Shown here piece by piece: positions 27,724 to 38,140 of a stretch of DNA of 64,000 bases. Made by a program: the position numbers and the translations under genes. The notes under the pieces are model-generated. The model saw only the letters and a list, made by a program, of their open reading frames with translations. It ran no database searches and had not been told where the DNA came from. The stretch is from Methanobacteriota archaeon (GTDB taxonomy: Archaea > Thermoplasmatota > Poseidoniia > Poseidoniales > Poseidoniaceae). Each line of letters begins with the position of its first letter. Position 1 is the stretch's first letter. The DNA lies in contig PBDU01000010.1 of the NCBI GenBank assembly GCA_002718195.1, positions 1 to 64,000 on the forward strand, in the 5' to 3' direction.

Positions 27724-27836
27724 GGCTACGCCTCCTCGGACTCTCTTGCCCACCTACCCACTTATTATGAATCAATCGGATAAAGCAAGGTGGAAAAAAG
27801 GAGGGTTGAAATGCTCTGTCATTTAGATTGGGTAAC

Positions 27837-28763
27837 ATGGGAGATGCCGACCCCTACCGTGTTTTGGGAGTAAACAAGGACTCGAGCGACTCAGAGATTC
27901 AGCGTGCTTATCGAAAAAAGTCGAGACAATATCACCCTGACCGCAATCAAGGGGATAAAGCAGCAGAGGTGAAATTCAAGGAAGTACAATCCGCATATGA
28001 ATCAATTGGGACAGAACAAGCCAGAAGAGAATATGACCAGAAAAAACAGATGGAAAATATGTTCGGAGGAGGAAATCCATTCGGACGTGGAAACCCGTTT
28101 GGACAAAGTAATCCATTCGGACAAGGAGGGATGGGAGGTCTTGATGATATGATTTCACAAATGTTTGGAGGCGGCGGAATGCCTAGACAGGCACCTCCAT
28201 TCCAACAAAGGCAAAGACAATCAAGTCCTGAACCCGAAAAAGGCAAAGACTTGCAAGTATCATTGGACTTAACTCTTGAACAGGCTACAGAGGGTGGGAA
28301 ATTTCCTTTTTCAGTGAGAAGAATAAGGTTTGAAAATGGCACCCAGGAGACAAAGAAAGTAACCATGAAATTGAATTTGGAGCCCGGCATCGAGCATGGC
28401 TCAAACAAGAAACTCAAGGGACAAGGGCATGCTCATCCAAGAGGAACAAACGGGGATTTAATCGTCAAAATAAGAATCGATCCCGGCAGTGGGAGAAGAT
28501 GGGAAGATGGAAAATTAGTGCAAGATGTCCCCGTACCATATTCAACTCTAATGCTTGGTGGAAAGGTACAGATTACCACACCAAACGGTAAATCTGGAAA
28601 TTTATCGGTGGCAAAAAACAGCCTGCCTGGAGAAAGGCGAAGGATGGGGAAAGCAGGATATAATGACGGAGATTTAGAGTTAGAATTCGTTCTTCAGGAA
28701 ATTGAATCTTTGACTAAAAAACAACTCGATTTGATTCAAAAATTGAAGGAAACGGGGCTGTGA
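27837..28763 (+). CDS. DnaJ-type co-chaperone without Cys-rich zinc domain (CbpA-like)
   Basis: DPYRVLGVNKDSSDSEIQRAYRKKSRQYHPDRNQGDKAA (HPD); G/F-rich linker; C-terminal substrate-binding region; no CxxCxGxG repeats. Confidence 0.9.
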   Translation: MGDADPYRVLGVNKDSSDSEIQRAYRKKSRQYHPDRNQGDKAAEVKFKEVQSAYESIGTEQARREYDQKKQMENMFGGGNPFGRGNPFGQSNPFGQGGMGGLDDMISQMFGGGGMPRQAPPFQQRQRQSSPEPEKGKDLQVSLDLTLEQATEGGKFPFSVRRIRFENGTQETKKVTMKLNLEPGIEHGSNKKLKGQGHAHPRGTNGDLIVKIRIDPGSGRRWEDGKLVQDVPVPYSTLMLGGKVQITTPNGKSGNLSVAKNSLPGERRRMGKAGYNDGDLELEFVLQEIESLTKKQLDLIQKLKETGL

Positions 28764-28764
28764 G

Positions 28765-31137
28765 ATGTCTAGGAACCATAGAGGAAAACCTCAACATAAG
28801 AGGAAGAATAATCACAGAGGGCAGAAGAGGCAAAAAGGTCCAAAATCTCCAGATGATGAAAGGTTGTGGAGGAGACTAATTCCTTACATTGATGATTTTT
28901 CACGGTCTTATCAGAAAAGAGATTTACTTGATTTGATTGAAAGCAAAGAAGGGTTGAAGGCAAAGCATTCTTCCGACTCCACCGAAAAAAATAGATTTGA
29001 ATCCAGCGTATTAACAGCACTAGCAAAAGGTGTTTCAAAGGGTGAAAGATTTTACCAAAAAGATGGCGGAATTAAGTTAAGAAAGTCGAATGAAGTTACT
29101 GAAATATTGAACAAAAAGACGTCATGGGAAGCGTTTTTCTCACGCCATTCTAAGCCGATAACAACATTGCGTGGGGCCTATGCTCTAAAAGAAGGTGAAG
29201 AGTATCAATCCAGAGGAGAAATTAATCTAGTGACAAAATCTGATTCTCAAAAATACGATGTAATCGAGCAGATTATGCATTGTGTTCTAAACGGAGAAAA
29301 GGTAACTCATTGGCCTAGTGAATTCTTCCTTGATGAAAGCACAAAACTCGTTTGCTGGGATGAAACTGATTTGGTTAAAGAAGTTGAAAAATTCCTCACA
29401 AAGAGAAGCGGAATGAGGTTTCGAAGCATGGAGCCACATTGTGCTTTACTGCTGTATTGTGACCAAAAAGTCAGTGCTGAAGAACTTCTTGAAAATAGAT
29501 TGAAGGCATTGAAAAGAGAAGACAAGAATCCTTTCCCAAGACATTGGGACCAAAGGCATGTGGACAGCCAAGATAGTATTCCCGAGGTGGATGGTGATTT
29601 GGAAGTATCAAAAGGGAGAACAGATTTACGACATCTTCCATTTATGACAATAGATCCTCACGATGCTAAGGATTTCGACGATGCAGTGTGCTTGGTTGAA
29701 AAGGATGGTAAAAGATGCTTATGGGTAGCGATTGCAGATGTAGCTAATTATGTAATAAAGGATTCTGCTCTGGATAATGCTGCCTTGAACAGAGCAACAT
29801 CGGTGTATCTACCGCACGCTGTTTTACCGATGTTACCTCCGAGACTTGCTGATGATTTGTGTTCTCTAAGAGCAAACGTAGACCGGCTTGCTATGGTGAT
29901 TGCATTACACTTAGACGATGAGTCGAACATAATTGAAACAAAGGCCTACGAAGCAGTCATTCATGTTGACGAGAATCTTGCATATGAGGATGCATTAGAA
30001 CAAGATAGATTCTCTGAGATGATGGAATTAGCAGACCTGTGGAGATCTAGGGAAATAAGGCTAGACATCAATACTGCAGAAGTCAGGCCACGCTTGAAAA
30101 CTGATGGTATCAGCTTACAGATTAAGTGGCCAAATAGAGCGACGCAAATGATTGAGTCATTCATGGTAGCAACTAATTCTGCTGTTGCACACATGCTTGG
30201 AAAAGAAGGAGCGAGTGTTCCATATCGCTGCCACACTCCACCCGATAGACCGGAAGTTACAGCACTCAACGCCAAGATATCTGCTCTCGGATTAAACATT
30301 GAATTGCCAATGCCAAGCCATAGGAAGGTAGGTCAAGACGAATCTGAGGAGTTGAATGACTTGCTTTCCTCGTGGGCTGGTAGCTCGATTTCAATGGAGA
30401 TTGAAGAGAACCCGGAAGATGAGAAAACCCAAGATTACATGTCCACAGTGGTTGATTCAGAAGCGAGAAAAGATATGCTAAAGGCTTTAGCAAAGGCACA
30501 AAAACAGGCTAGCGAATTAGACGATGTCAAGAGACGAATTATCGACCAAGGGCTGTTCCAGTTAATGCAAAGAGCGACTTATTCAGAAGAAAATCTGGGG
30601 CATTTTGGCTTAGATCTCGATGCTTATGTTCATTTTACTAGCCCCATAAGGAGATATCCAGATCTAATGGTTCACAGGCAACTAAAATCTCTGATACATG
30701 GAAATGATTGGGTTTACTCAAAACAAGAAGTTGTTGACATCAGCGCTCATTGTTCTGAGAGAGGTTGGGAATCAAAAACGATAGAGTGGGAACTGGTTGC
30801 TAACACATTCCACATGTACTTGCTAGATGGCGGGAAAATCGGAGAGATAGGAGGAGAGGATGTTTCAGCAATTACCTGGCCTTCAAGGGTTACAGGTTTG
30901 AGAAACCCTTGGGTATTCCTGGATTTAATCGGAGATGGATCTATCCAAGGAAGAATGCATTTGCGTCAATTAAGTAAACAACGTACGAGCGTTGACGAGC
31001 ATGGAATTCACGTAATCCCTGCCGAGCCTGACCACAATGGCATGCAAGAACCTCTTTTGACACTGGGGCAAAGATATCCCTGTAGACTGCAAGGAGTTGA
31101 CCTGTGGTCTGGTCAAATGGACTTAGCACCAATTTAG
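28765..31137 (+). CDS. RNase R/RNase II family exoribonuclease (RNB domain)
   Basis: DLRHLPFMTIDPHDAKDFDDAVCLVEKDGKRCLWVAIADVANYV; YVHFTSPIRRYPDLMVHRQLKSLI. Confidence 0.94.
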   Translation: MSRNHRGKPQHKRKNNHRGQKRQKGPKSPDDERLWRRLIPYIDDFSRSYQKRDLLDLIESKEGLKAKHSSDSTEKNRFESSVLTALAKGVSKGERFYQKDGGIKLRKSNEVTEILNKKTSWEAFFSRHSKPITTLRGAYALKEGEEYQSRGEINLVTKSDSQKYDVIEQIMHCVLNGEKVTHWPSEFFLDESTKLVCWDETDLVKEVEKFLTKRSGMRFRSMEPHCALLLYCDQKVSAEELLENRLKALKREDKNPFPRHWDQRHVDSQDSIPEVDGDLEVSKGRTDLRHLPFMTIDPHDAKDFDDAVCLVEKDGKRCLWVAIADVANYVIKDSALDNAALNRATSVYLPHAVLPMLPPRLADDLCSLRANVDRLAMVIALHLDDESNIIETKAYEAVIHVDENLAYEDALEQDRFSEMMELADLWRSREIRLDINTAEVRPRLKTDGISLQIKWPNRATQMIESFMVATNSAVAHMLGKEGASVPYRCHTPPDRPEVTALNAKISALGLNIELPMPSHRKVGQDESEELNDLLSSWAGSSISMEIEENPEDEKTQDYMSTVVDSEARKDMLKALAKAQKQASELDDVKRRIIDQGLFQLMQRATYSEENLGHFGLDLDAYVHFTSPIRRYPDLMVHRQLKSLIHGNDWVYSKQEVVDISAHCSERGWESKTIEWELVANTFHMYLLDGGKIGEIGGEDVSAITWPSRVTGLRNPWVFLDLIGDGSIQGRMHLRQLSKQRTSVDEHGIHVIPAEPDHNGMQEPLLTLGQRYPCRLQGVDLWSGQMDLAPI

Positions 31138-31182
31138 GATAATTTCGCAAATCCTCTTTAGCAAAAACCCCGAGGATTAGTT

Positions 31183-33408
31183 ATGCAGGCAGATGATAAA
31201 GTGGTCCTCCAAATTGGTGGGATGACTTGTGCTGCCTGTACTGCATCGGTTGAAAATGTGTTAAATCGCACAGATGGAGTCATTTCTTCCAGTGTCAACT
31301 TGATGCTGGAAAAAGCAACATTGCAAATCCTTCCAGAAAAATTTGTTCTAAACAATGCTCTGGATGCAGTAAAAAATGCAGGTTATACTGGTAAAGTACA
31401 CATTGACGCTAGCGAACACAGGAGACAAAAGAAAGCAGAAATAGCAAATGAAAACAGGGTTGTTGGAATTATCCTTCTTGCCTCAGTAGTCTCATTTTTG
31501 TTATTGATGGTGCTGCCAAAATATGCTTCAGGATTTGGACCTTCATACAATCAAATAATCGCTGGAATACTTTGCACTTTTGTTTGGTTTAACGGTATGA
31601 ATTTCTACCGAGGTGCATTATTAGCAATTCGAAAAGGTAGAGCAAATATGGATGTTCTTGTGTTCTCTGGAACCACTATTGCAATCGTTTGGTCTGTGTA
31701 CCATTTAGCAAATTCATTAGTCAATTCCACTGAAATCAACCAACACTTATTTTTTGATGGAGCAGCATTCATAATTGCGTTTGTAAAATTAGGAAATCTA
31801 ATGGAAGCAAAAGCGAAATTAAGAGCAACTGAGGCTATTCATTCACTTATGTCGCTCAAGCCAATGAGCGCATTTGTAGTCCAAGATGATGGTGAAACAA
31901 CGCTAGCAACGCCAATAGAAGATATTGATATTGGATCTCTAATCAAAGTCAGAGCGGGAGAAATTGTCCCATTGGATGCAAAAGTAGAAACTGGTGAGGC
32001 TTTAGTGGATATTTCCAGTTTCACCGGCGAGCCCTATCCTGTAAGAAAAACTCCTGGTGATGAGATAGTCGGTGGATGCTCGCTCATCGATGCAAGTTTG
32101 ATACTCAAGACTACAAAAGTTAGCGGGAATACCATGCTAGACAAGGTACTTGCTATGGTAGAAGAGGCCCAAATTGGCAAAGCCCCGGTGCAAAAATTAG
32201 TTGATAAAATCGCAAGCATATTTGTCCCGATTGTCCTTTTACTGGCTTTCTGTGCAGGCATAATTTGGTATGCCTCTGGTGCAAGTTTAGAACATGTGAT
32301 GACGGTAGTAGTATCTACTCTAGTGATTGCTTGTCCGTGCGCATTGGGACTTGCAAGCCCGACTGCATTGGTTATGGGAACTGGAGTTGGAGCAAGATAT
32401 GGCTTGTTAATCAAAGGAATTGAAGCACTAGAATTAGCGCACAAAGTTGACACAATTGTTCTAGATAAAACCGGAACCATTACTCAAGGCACTCCGAAGA
32501 TTAGCCACATTGAAACAAAGCGTGGCGAGTTTAGAGATATGCTTGGATTAGCTGCTGCCCTAGAAGAAGAATCAACACACCCACTGGCAAGTGCAATAAA
32601 GTGGTCTTGGGAGAATGTTTCTAGCAAGAAGTACAAAGTTGAGAATATAGAGATAAAAGGTGGGAAAGGAATCACTGGAATTCATGATGACGCAATTATT
32701 GGAATAGGTAATATGGCTCTTTGCGAAGATTATGAAATCGCTATTTCCAAGGAAGAAAGAGAAGAAATTATTGCTAGGAAAAATAGTGGTGCAACATTGA
32801 TGTTTGTGTTCAAAGATTCTGAATTACTCGGCTGGCTAGAGGCAAAGGATAGAATTCGTAATACTACACCAAAAGCAATAAAGAAAGCAAAGGATGCTGG
32901 ATTTGATTTGATTATTCTGACTGGAGATTCACAAGAAGCTGGTCAAAGAATTGCCGAAGAAATCGGAATTGAAACTGTGATTGGTGATGTTAGACCTGAC
33001 CAAAAGGCTGAGACAATAAAAGAACTACAATCAGAAAATAAGATTGTAGCAATGCTTGGGGACGGCATAAATGATGCTGCAGCTTTAGCACAAGCAGAAG
33101 TTGGTATGGCAATGGGACAAGGCTCAGATATTGCCTTAGACAGTGCAGATTTCGTCTTGGTTAGAAATGATGTTAGCGATGCAATCAGTGCTTTAGATCT
33201 CGGTAAGACAACCATGGGCAAAATTAGAACCAATCTTGGTTGGGCTTTTGTTTACAATCTAATCGGAATCCCTCTAGCGATGGGATTATTATTCCCCTTC
33301 ACTGGTTGGTTATTACCCCCAGCATTTGCAGCGGCGGCAATGTCGCTCTCAAGTGTCAGCGTAGTGAGCAACTCGCTTACCCTACGCTGGTGGAGACCCA
33401 TAACATGA
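31183..33408 (+). CDS. copA: Copper-translocating P1B-type ATPase
   Basis: HMA GGMTCAACTASVENVL; CPCALGLASPTALVMGTGVGA; DKTGTITQGTP; GDGINDAAALAQAEVGMAMGQGSDIA. Confidence 0.95.
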   Translation: MQADDKVVLQIGGMTCAACTASVENVLNRTDGVISSSVNLMLEKATLQILPEKFVLNNALDAVKNAGYTGKVHIDASEHRRQKKAEIANENRVVGIILLASVVSFLLLMVLPKYASGFGPSYNQIIAGILCTFVWFNGMNFYRGALLAIRKGRANMDVLVFSGTTIAIVWSVYHLANSLVNSTEINQHLFFDGAAFIIAFVKLGNLMEAKAKLRATEAIHSLMSLKPMSAFVVQDDGETTLATPIEDIDIGSLIKVRAGEIVPLDAKVETGEALVDISSFTGEPYPVRKTPGDEIVGGCSLIDASLILKTTKVSGNTMLDKVLAMVEEAQIGKAPVQKLVDKIASIFVPIVLLLAFCAGIIWYASGASLEHVMTVVVSTLVIACPCALGLASPTALVMGTGVGARYGLLIKGIEALELAHKVDTIVLDKTGTITQGTPKISHIETKRGEFRDMLGLAAALEEESTHPLASAIKWSWENVSSKKYKVENIEIKGGKGITGIHDDAIIGIGNMALCEDYEIAISKEEREEIIARKNSGATLMFVFKDSELLGWLEAKDRIRNTTPKAIKKAKDAGFDLIILTGDSQEAGQRIAEEIGIETVIGDVRPDQKAETIKELQSENKIVAMLGDGINDAAALAQAEVGMAMGQGSDIALDSADFVLVRNDVSDAISALDLGKTTMGKIRTNLGWAFVYNLIGIPLAMGLLFPFTGWLLPPAFAAAAMSLSSVSVVSNSLTLRWWRPIT

Positions 33409-33417
33409 GGTGGAAAA

Positions 33418-33630
33418 ATGTCAGAACACGTACTAAACATCAAGATTGCAGGAATGACTTGTGGAGGATGCTCTGGAAGGGTAAAGAGAGTCTTGGAAGA
33501 AGATGAGAGAGTCATCTCAGCAGACATCCGTCATGAAACCGATTCTGGGAGTGTAAGGTGCTCTACCAAACTCTCCAAGGATGAACTCATTTTTCTGGTG
33601 AACATGACTGGGTTTCAAGCATCAAACTGA
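33418..33630 (+). CDS. copZ: Heavy-metal-associated (HMA) copper chaperone
   Basis: NIKIAGMTCGGCSGRVKRVLEEDERV, directly downstream of copA. Confidence 0.88.
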   Translation: MSEHVLNIKIAGMTCGGCSGRVKRVLEEDERVISADIRHETDSGSVRCSTKLSKDELIFLVNMTGFQASN

Positions 33631-33639
33631 GGTGAAATT

Positions 33640-33993
33640 ATGTCAATTATGATCATATTGAATCGTCAACCATATGATGGAACTGATATCACATGGAATG
33701 CCCTAAGATTGGCAAAGCAACTCAAATCGGATGGGCAAGAAGTGAGGATTTTTCTGATGAATGATTCAGTTGATTTAGCCCGTGATGGAATTACGCCTCC
33801 TGAAGGTGTAGAGGACATGGTAGCTATGCTCAAAGCCCTAATTGCTAATGGAGTACCAGTGAAAGTTTGCGGAACTTGTCAAGCAAGGTGTGGGGTATTG
33901 AAAGGACAGCCGTATTATGAGGGGGCTCAATTTTCAACTATGGCTGAGTGTTCACAGTGGGTAATTGACTCAGAAAAAGTCCTGACCTTCTAA
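33640..33993 (+). CDS. DsrE family protein
   Basis: MIILNRQPYDGTDITWNALRLAKQLKSDGQEVRIFLMNDSVDLARDG; KVCGTCQARCG. Confidence 0.85.
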   Translation: MSIMIILNRQPYDGTDITWNALRLAKQLKSDGQEVRIFLMNDSVDLARDGITPPEGVEDMVAMLKALIANGVPVKVCGTCQARCGVLKGQPYYEGAQFSTMAECSQWVIDSEKVLTF

Positions 33994-34079
33994 TTTTCAA
34001 GTCACGGCTTTCACTTCACTAATACCATTAATTAATATGGATAAGAGCCCCGAGGGTAAAACAAGTCTGAGGATTGAAA

Positions 34080-37000
34080 ATGACGCGCACCATAGCAGAG
34101 GAAAATTCCATGCTTGGAGCGTATAATTGGAAAATTTCAAGAGGAGATGAGGCTGAAACTTTACTCCAAGGTTATGTGCGCCCACAATACGCAAAACCTG
34201 GCTCCACAATCTCATTTCACGCATCTAGTGAAATAGATGGTTGCCAATTTTTCATCAGGATTTTCCGACTTGGGTGGTATGGTGGTTCTGGAGCAAGACA
34301 GGTCCATAGATCAAAAATAATCACTGTTGACAGTAATGGAGTTTGGTCAAAGGAAAACGGGTGGCAAGGTAATTCTAAACTCGGCGATGCTGTACTAGGT
34401 ATGAATTGGCCACGAGCTTACCAGCTATACATTCCTGATGACTGGTTATCGGGCAGTTATATTGCTAGGTTCGAGACCTTGGATGGTAAAGCCTACATCC
34501 ATCCTTTCTGGGTTTCAACCACCGGAGAGAGCACTGCTAAGATTGCGGTTTTGGGGGCAGTGATAACAAGCCAAGCAAGAAATTGGTGGGGGGGGATTAG
34601 TGCAACTAAGGTGCTAAAGGGTGCTCCCGATGTAAAGGAGCACTTGTATTATCCAGTTGGTTCCGAGAAACTTTCCTTTGAAAGACCATACTTCAACCCA
34701 AGAGGGGGCGATGCCCTTAGGTGGGAGTATCCACTGGTAAGATGGCTAGAAAAAATGGGCATTGAAGTTGCTTACCATACAGATTTAGAACTCGAAACAA
34801 ACCCAGAAATTTTAGAAAGATACACTCACATCATCACTGCGGGACCAATGAGATATTGGACAGTAAATACCGAAAGCGCCCTAGTTAATTACGTAAATAG
34901 TGGCGGAAATGTAGTCCATCTTGGTTCAGAGGCAGGGCAACACATCGTTGCACTAAGAAATCATAATGACTACAGAGATGGACAGATAATTCTTCAGCCT
35001 GACGAAGAGTACAAAGATATTGGCGAGAGACTAGAGAACAGATTTTTCTCTAGTACTATTTCAGGCTCAAGAAATAAAGCACCTTGGGCAAATCTCAAAA
35101 TTAATTCAAAAATGAACAAATATATGCCCAGTCAACTAAAATTACCTGCATTAGAAATAGAAGGCATTGTCGGTTTGTCATGGGACAAGAGTATGCCCTC
35201 AGATGATGTAGAAATAGTGGCAAATAAGAGAATTAAACACAGAAAATGGACTTACAGGAACGCAAATTCACACATCAAGAAATTTCCGTCAGGAGGTAGC
35301 ATATTCAACGCAGGCGTATCTAGTTGGACGTGGGGTCTAGAAAAATTTGGAAACCATGGGAATGCCGAGATGGATGAAAATTTACAAAGCATCACTCTTG
35401 GATTGTTTGGGATTAGTCGAGATGATTTACCAAAATCAACCCAAATTGCAAATATGTCAAAAGAAGGATATAGAGACTCAGTAGGACTTGAAGAATATAA
35501 CGCACTGCTCCTTGCAAACCCGAGAGATTTTGATGCCTTAATGGGAGCAGGTTTGATCTTGTTCCAAGAAAAGGAGTACTATCAAGCTCATACATATTTT
35601 GAACGGGCTATTCAAGTTAGACCGTCATCAATTATTGCAAATTACAGACTGGCAAGAAATCACCACAAATTGAAGCAATTTGAAGAAATGGTACCTATCT
35701 ATGATTTTTTGATAGAAAATTGTCCACACCGCCTTCATTACAGGATACAATATTCTCAGTTATGTGTAAACCTAAAGAGGTACAAAGAAGCTGAAGAAAC
35801 TATCCTCGAGGTGATTCAAGAACTTCCAGAGGATCCTCGAGGATGGACTATTTTGGCATTGTGTTACAGAAGGACAGAAAGATTCCAACAAGCAGAAGAA
35901 TACTGTCAAAAAGCATTGATTTTAGAACCAGATAATCTTGATAGTTTGATACAACATGCTTTGATATCACAAGACGCAGATGGTTACTTAGAAGCAGAAT
36001 CTAGGTGGGAAAAGGTTGCAAAGAAGGCTCCCGACAACTACCTTTCAATGCTCGGTATTGCCAAGGCTTCGTTTAAGAAAAAAGAATTTGAAAAAGGTAA
36101 AAAAATCCTAGAGGGGCTAATTCAAACTGAAGAAAATAAATCAAAAATTCTTCCGTATCTTGAACTAATTTATCTTAATTTCAATGAGTACAAAGATTAT
36201 TCTGAAACTGTGAAAATATGCAACCTATTACTCGAAAATATTGGAACAAAAATGCAAGAACACAAACGATTAGAACACATTATTTACTGCCATTTAGCAA
36301 TTAGTCTGTTAAAAATTGAGCGGATTGAAGAGGCGATTACGACTGTTGAAAAATTACTCCTCGAAAACCCAGAAAATGACGAATATAGACTCTGCTTAAG
36401 TAAGATTTACAGAGAATCGGGAGATTATCAAAAATCATTTGAATACCTCAACGAGATTTTTGCTCTCTCTAAAAAAGATGTTTCACCAATATCATCGAAA
36501 GGCGAAAGTATGGAAATATCTGTAGAGTTTTTGACAAAAACAGACTCTTCAAAAGAATATGATGGTCCACTCGTCTCAGTAATTATGACTACATACAAAT
36601 CTCTGGAACTATTAGAGATTGCTGTGAATTCAATCCTCAATCAAACACATCAAAATTTGGAATTGATAATTGTAGATGATAAGAGTCCAGACAATACTTT
36701 TGACTTGATAATGGAATTATCCAAAAAGGATTCAAGAATTATACCATTGCGCATGAAGGAAAATGGAGGCACTTACAAGGCGAAAAATTATGGAATCCAG
36801 CGTGCGAAAGGAAAATACATCGCTTTCCATGATTCCGACGACTGGTGCCATCAAGATAAAGTCAAATTACAAGTTGCGCGGCTAGAATCTAAACCAAATC
36901 TTGTGGGAGTAACCACCTCATATATTCGTGTTGACGAAAACAGTAACATTGTTTACAGAGGAGTTGGAGCAATTCGGCATGCTTGCATATCCCTTATGTA

Positions 37001-37334
37001 CAGAAGAAAGTTAGTGGAAGAAAAAATTGGTTTCTTTGACAGTGTAAGGGTTTCTGCAGATTCTGAATTTGAGAGAAGAATTTTTGCTGTTTTTGGAGAA
37101 TCTGCAATTTCTCACATAAATCTACCAATGATTATTGCAAGTGTTCGTCAAGAATCGTTATCGGGTGGTGGCAAATTTGCTATTAATTGGACTGGTTTGA
37201 CAGGTCCAAGATTTGAATATAGGAAAAAATTCGAGCACTATCACAATCAAATTCAACAAGGGGTTAAGAGTGGTTTTATCCCATTCCCCCATGACAAACG
37301 AGAATTTGAAGCCCCGGAAGAAATGATTTGGTGA
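34080..37334 (+). CDS. Fusion: N,N-dimethylformamidase-beta-like domain + TPR repeats + GT2 glycosyltransferase
   Basis: N-term FFIRIFRLGWYGGSGARQV...; central TPR-like repeats (AHTYFERAIQVRPSSIIANYRLARNHHKLKQ); C-term VSVIMTTYKSLELLEIAVNSILNQTHQNLELIIVDDKSPDNT...HDSDDW. Confidence 0.8.
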   Translation: MTRTIAEENSMLGAYNWKISRGDEAETLLQGYVRPQYAKPGSTISFHASSEIDGCQFFIRIFRLGWYGGSGARQVHRSKIITVDSNGVWSKENGWQGNSKLGDAVLGMNWPRAYQLYIPDDWLSGSYIARFETLDGKAYIHPFWVSTTGESTAKIAVLGAVITSQARNWWGGISATKVLKGAPDVKEHLYYPVGSEKLSFERPYFNPRGGDALRWEYPLVRWLEKMGIEVAYHTDLELETNPEILERYTHIITAGPMRYWTVNTESALVNYVNSGGNVVHLGSEAGQHIVALRNHNDYRDGQIILQPDEEYKDIGERLENRFFSSTISGSRNKAPWANLKINSKMNKYMPSQLKLPALEIEGIVGLSWDKSMPSDDVEIVANKRIKHRKWTYRNANSHIKKFPSGGSIFNAGVSSWTWGLEKFGNHGNAEMDENLQSITLGLFGISRDDLPKSTQIANMSKEGYRDSVGLEEYNALLLANPRDFDALMGAGLILFQEKEYYQAHTYFERAIQVRPSSIIANYRLARNHHKLKQFEEMVPIYDFLIENCPHRLHYRIQYSQLCVNLKRYKEAEETILEVIQELPEDPRGWTILALCYRRTERFQQAEEYCQKALILEPDNLDSLIQHALISQDADGYLEAESRWEKVAKKAPDNYLSMLGIAKASFKKKEFEKGKKILEGLIQTEENKSKILPYLELIYLNFNEYKDYSETVKICNLLLENIGTKMQEHKRLEHIIYCHLAISLLKIERIEEAITTVEKLLLENPENDEYRLCLSKIYRESGDYQKSFEYLNEIFALSKKDVSPISSKGESMEISVEFLTKTDSSKEYDGPLVSVIMTTYKSLELLEIAVNSILNQTHQNLELIIVDDKSPDNTFDLIMELSKKDSRIIPLRMKENGGTYKAKNYGIQRAKGKYIAFHDSDDWCHQDKVKLQVARLESKPNLVGVTTSYIRVDENSNIVYRGVGAIRHACISLMYRRKLVEEKIGFFDSVRVSADSEFERRIFAVFGESAISHINLPMIIASVRQESLSGGGKFAINWTGLTGPRFEYRKKFEHYHNQIQQGVKSGFIPFPHDKREFEAPEEMIW

Positions 37335-37338
37335 TAAT

Positions 37339-38121
37339 ATGAAATTATTCAGTCAACATGTAAAATCAAGACATAAGAGATGGTGGGTAGATAAAGACCC
37401 TCATATTCACAAAAATCTTGCTGGCAAACTTACCGGCAGAAAATTTGTTGAAAATCTCGGCTTAAAGGTCCCAATTTTGTATCACCTTGGGGACAGTATC
37501 GAAGAAATCCCTCACTTTGATGAGTTACCTTCCAAATTTGTTTTGAAGCCGTCAAGAGGATGGTCGGCAAAAAATATCTTTGTCATGGTGGATGGCGTCA
37601 ACCAACTCGATGGAAAATCTTGGTCAAGACAAGAAATTGTGGATTCAATTGTTTCCCAGCCCGAGGTACATAATCATAAATCGACAAAAATTATTATTGA
37701 AGAATATCTAGAAGATTGGAAAAAACCGGATTTAATTCCGTATGATTACAAATTCTACATGTTTGGTAGCGAATGTGCATTTGTCACGATTATTGAACGG
37801 AATAGCAATGTTAATTCCAACAAAAATAGATTTTGGAATATCACAATGGACTGGAAGTCGTGTGAATTCAAGATCATTAAAACTCAAACTCCAGAAGAGG
37901 TGCTGCCAGATATACCCGATTGCTGGGATGAGTTATGTGAAACAGCAATTAAACTTGGTAAGGAATTAGGAATCTTCATGAGAATTGATCTCTATGCAAC
38001 AAAGAGAGGAGCGGTTTTCGGTGAATTTACCCCTCAACCACATGGTGGAAACGGCTTCACAGAAGAGGCTGACAAATGGCTGGGGTCAATCTGGAGAGGG
38101 CTTGAGGGCGCTGGAGAATAA
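37339..38121 (+). CDS. TupA-like ATP-grasp family protein
   Basis: LPSKFVLKPSRGWSAKNIFVMVDG, IIIEEYLEDWKKPDLIPYDYKFYMFGSECAFVTII, FMRIDLYATKRGAVFGEFTPQPHGG. Confidence 0.7.
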   Translation: MKLFSQHVKSRHKRWWVDKDPHIHKNLAGKLTGRKFVENLGLKVPILYHLGDSIEEIPHFDELPSKFVLKPSRGWSAKNIFVMVDGVNQLDGKSWSRQEIVDSIVSQPEVHNHKSTKIIIEEYLEDWKKPDLIPYDYKFYMFGSECAFVTIIERNSNVNSNKNRFWNITMDWKSCEFKIIKTQTPEEVLPDIPDCWDELCETAIKLGKELGIFMRIDLYATKRGAVFGEFTPQPHGGNGFTEEADKWLGSIWRGLEGAGE

Positions 38122-38140
38122 ATCAAAGGAGACTGCTAAG

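Noticed and set aside
34074-34082. ORF-track start of the DMFase/GT2 fusion
   Set aside because: 34074 is a TTG; the ATG at 34080 is the more likely start.
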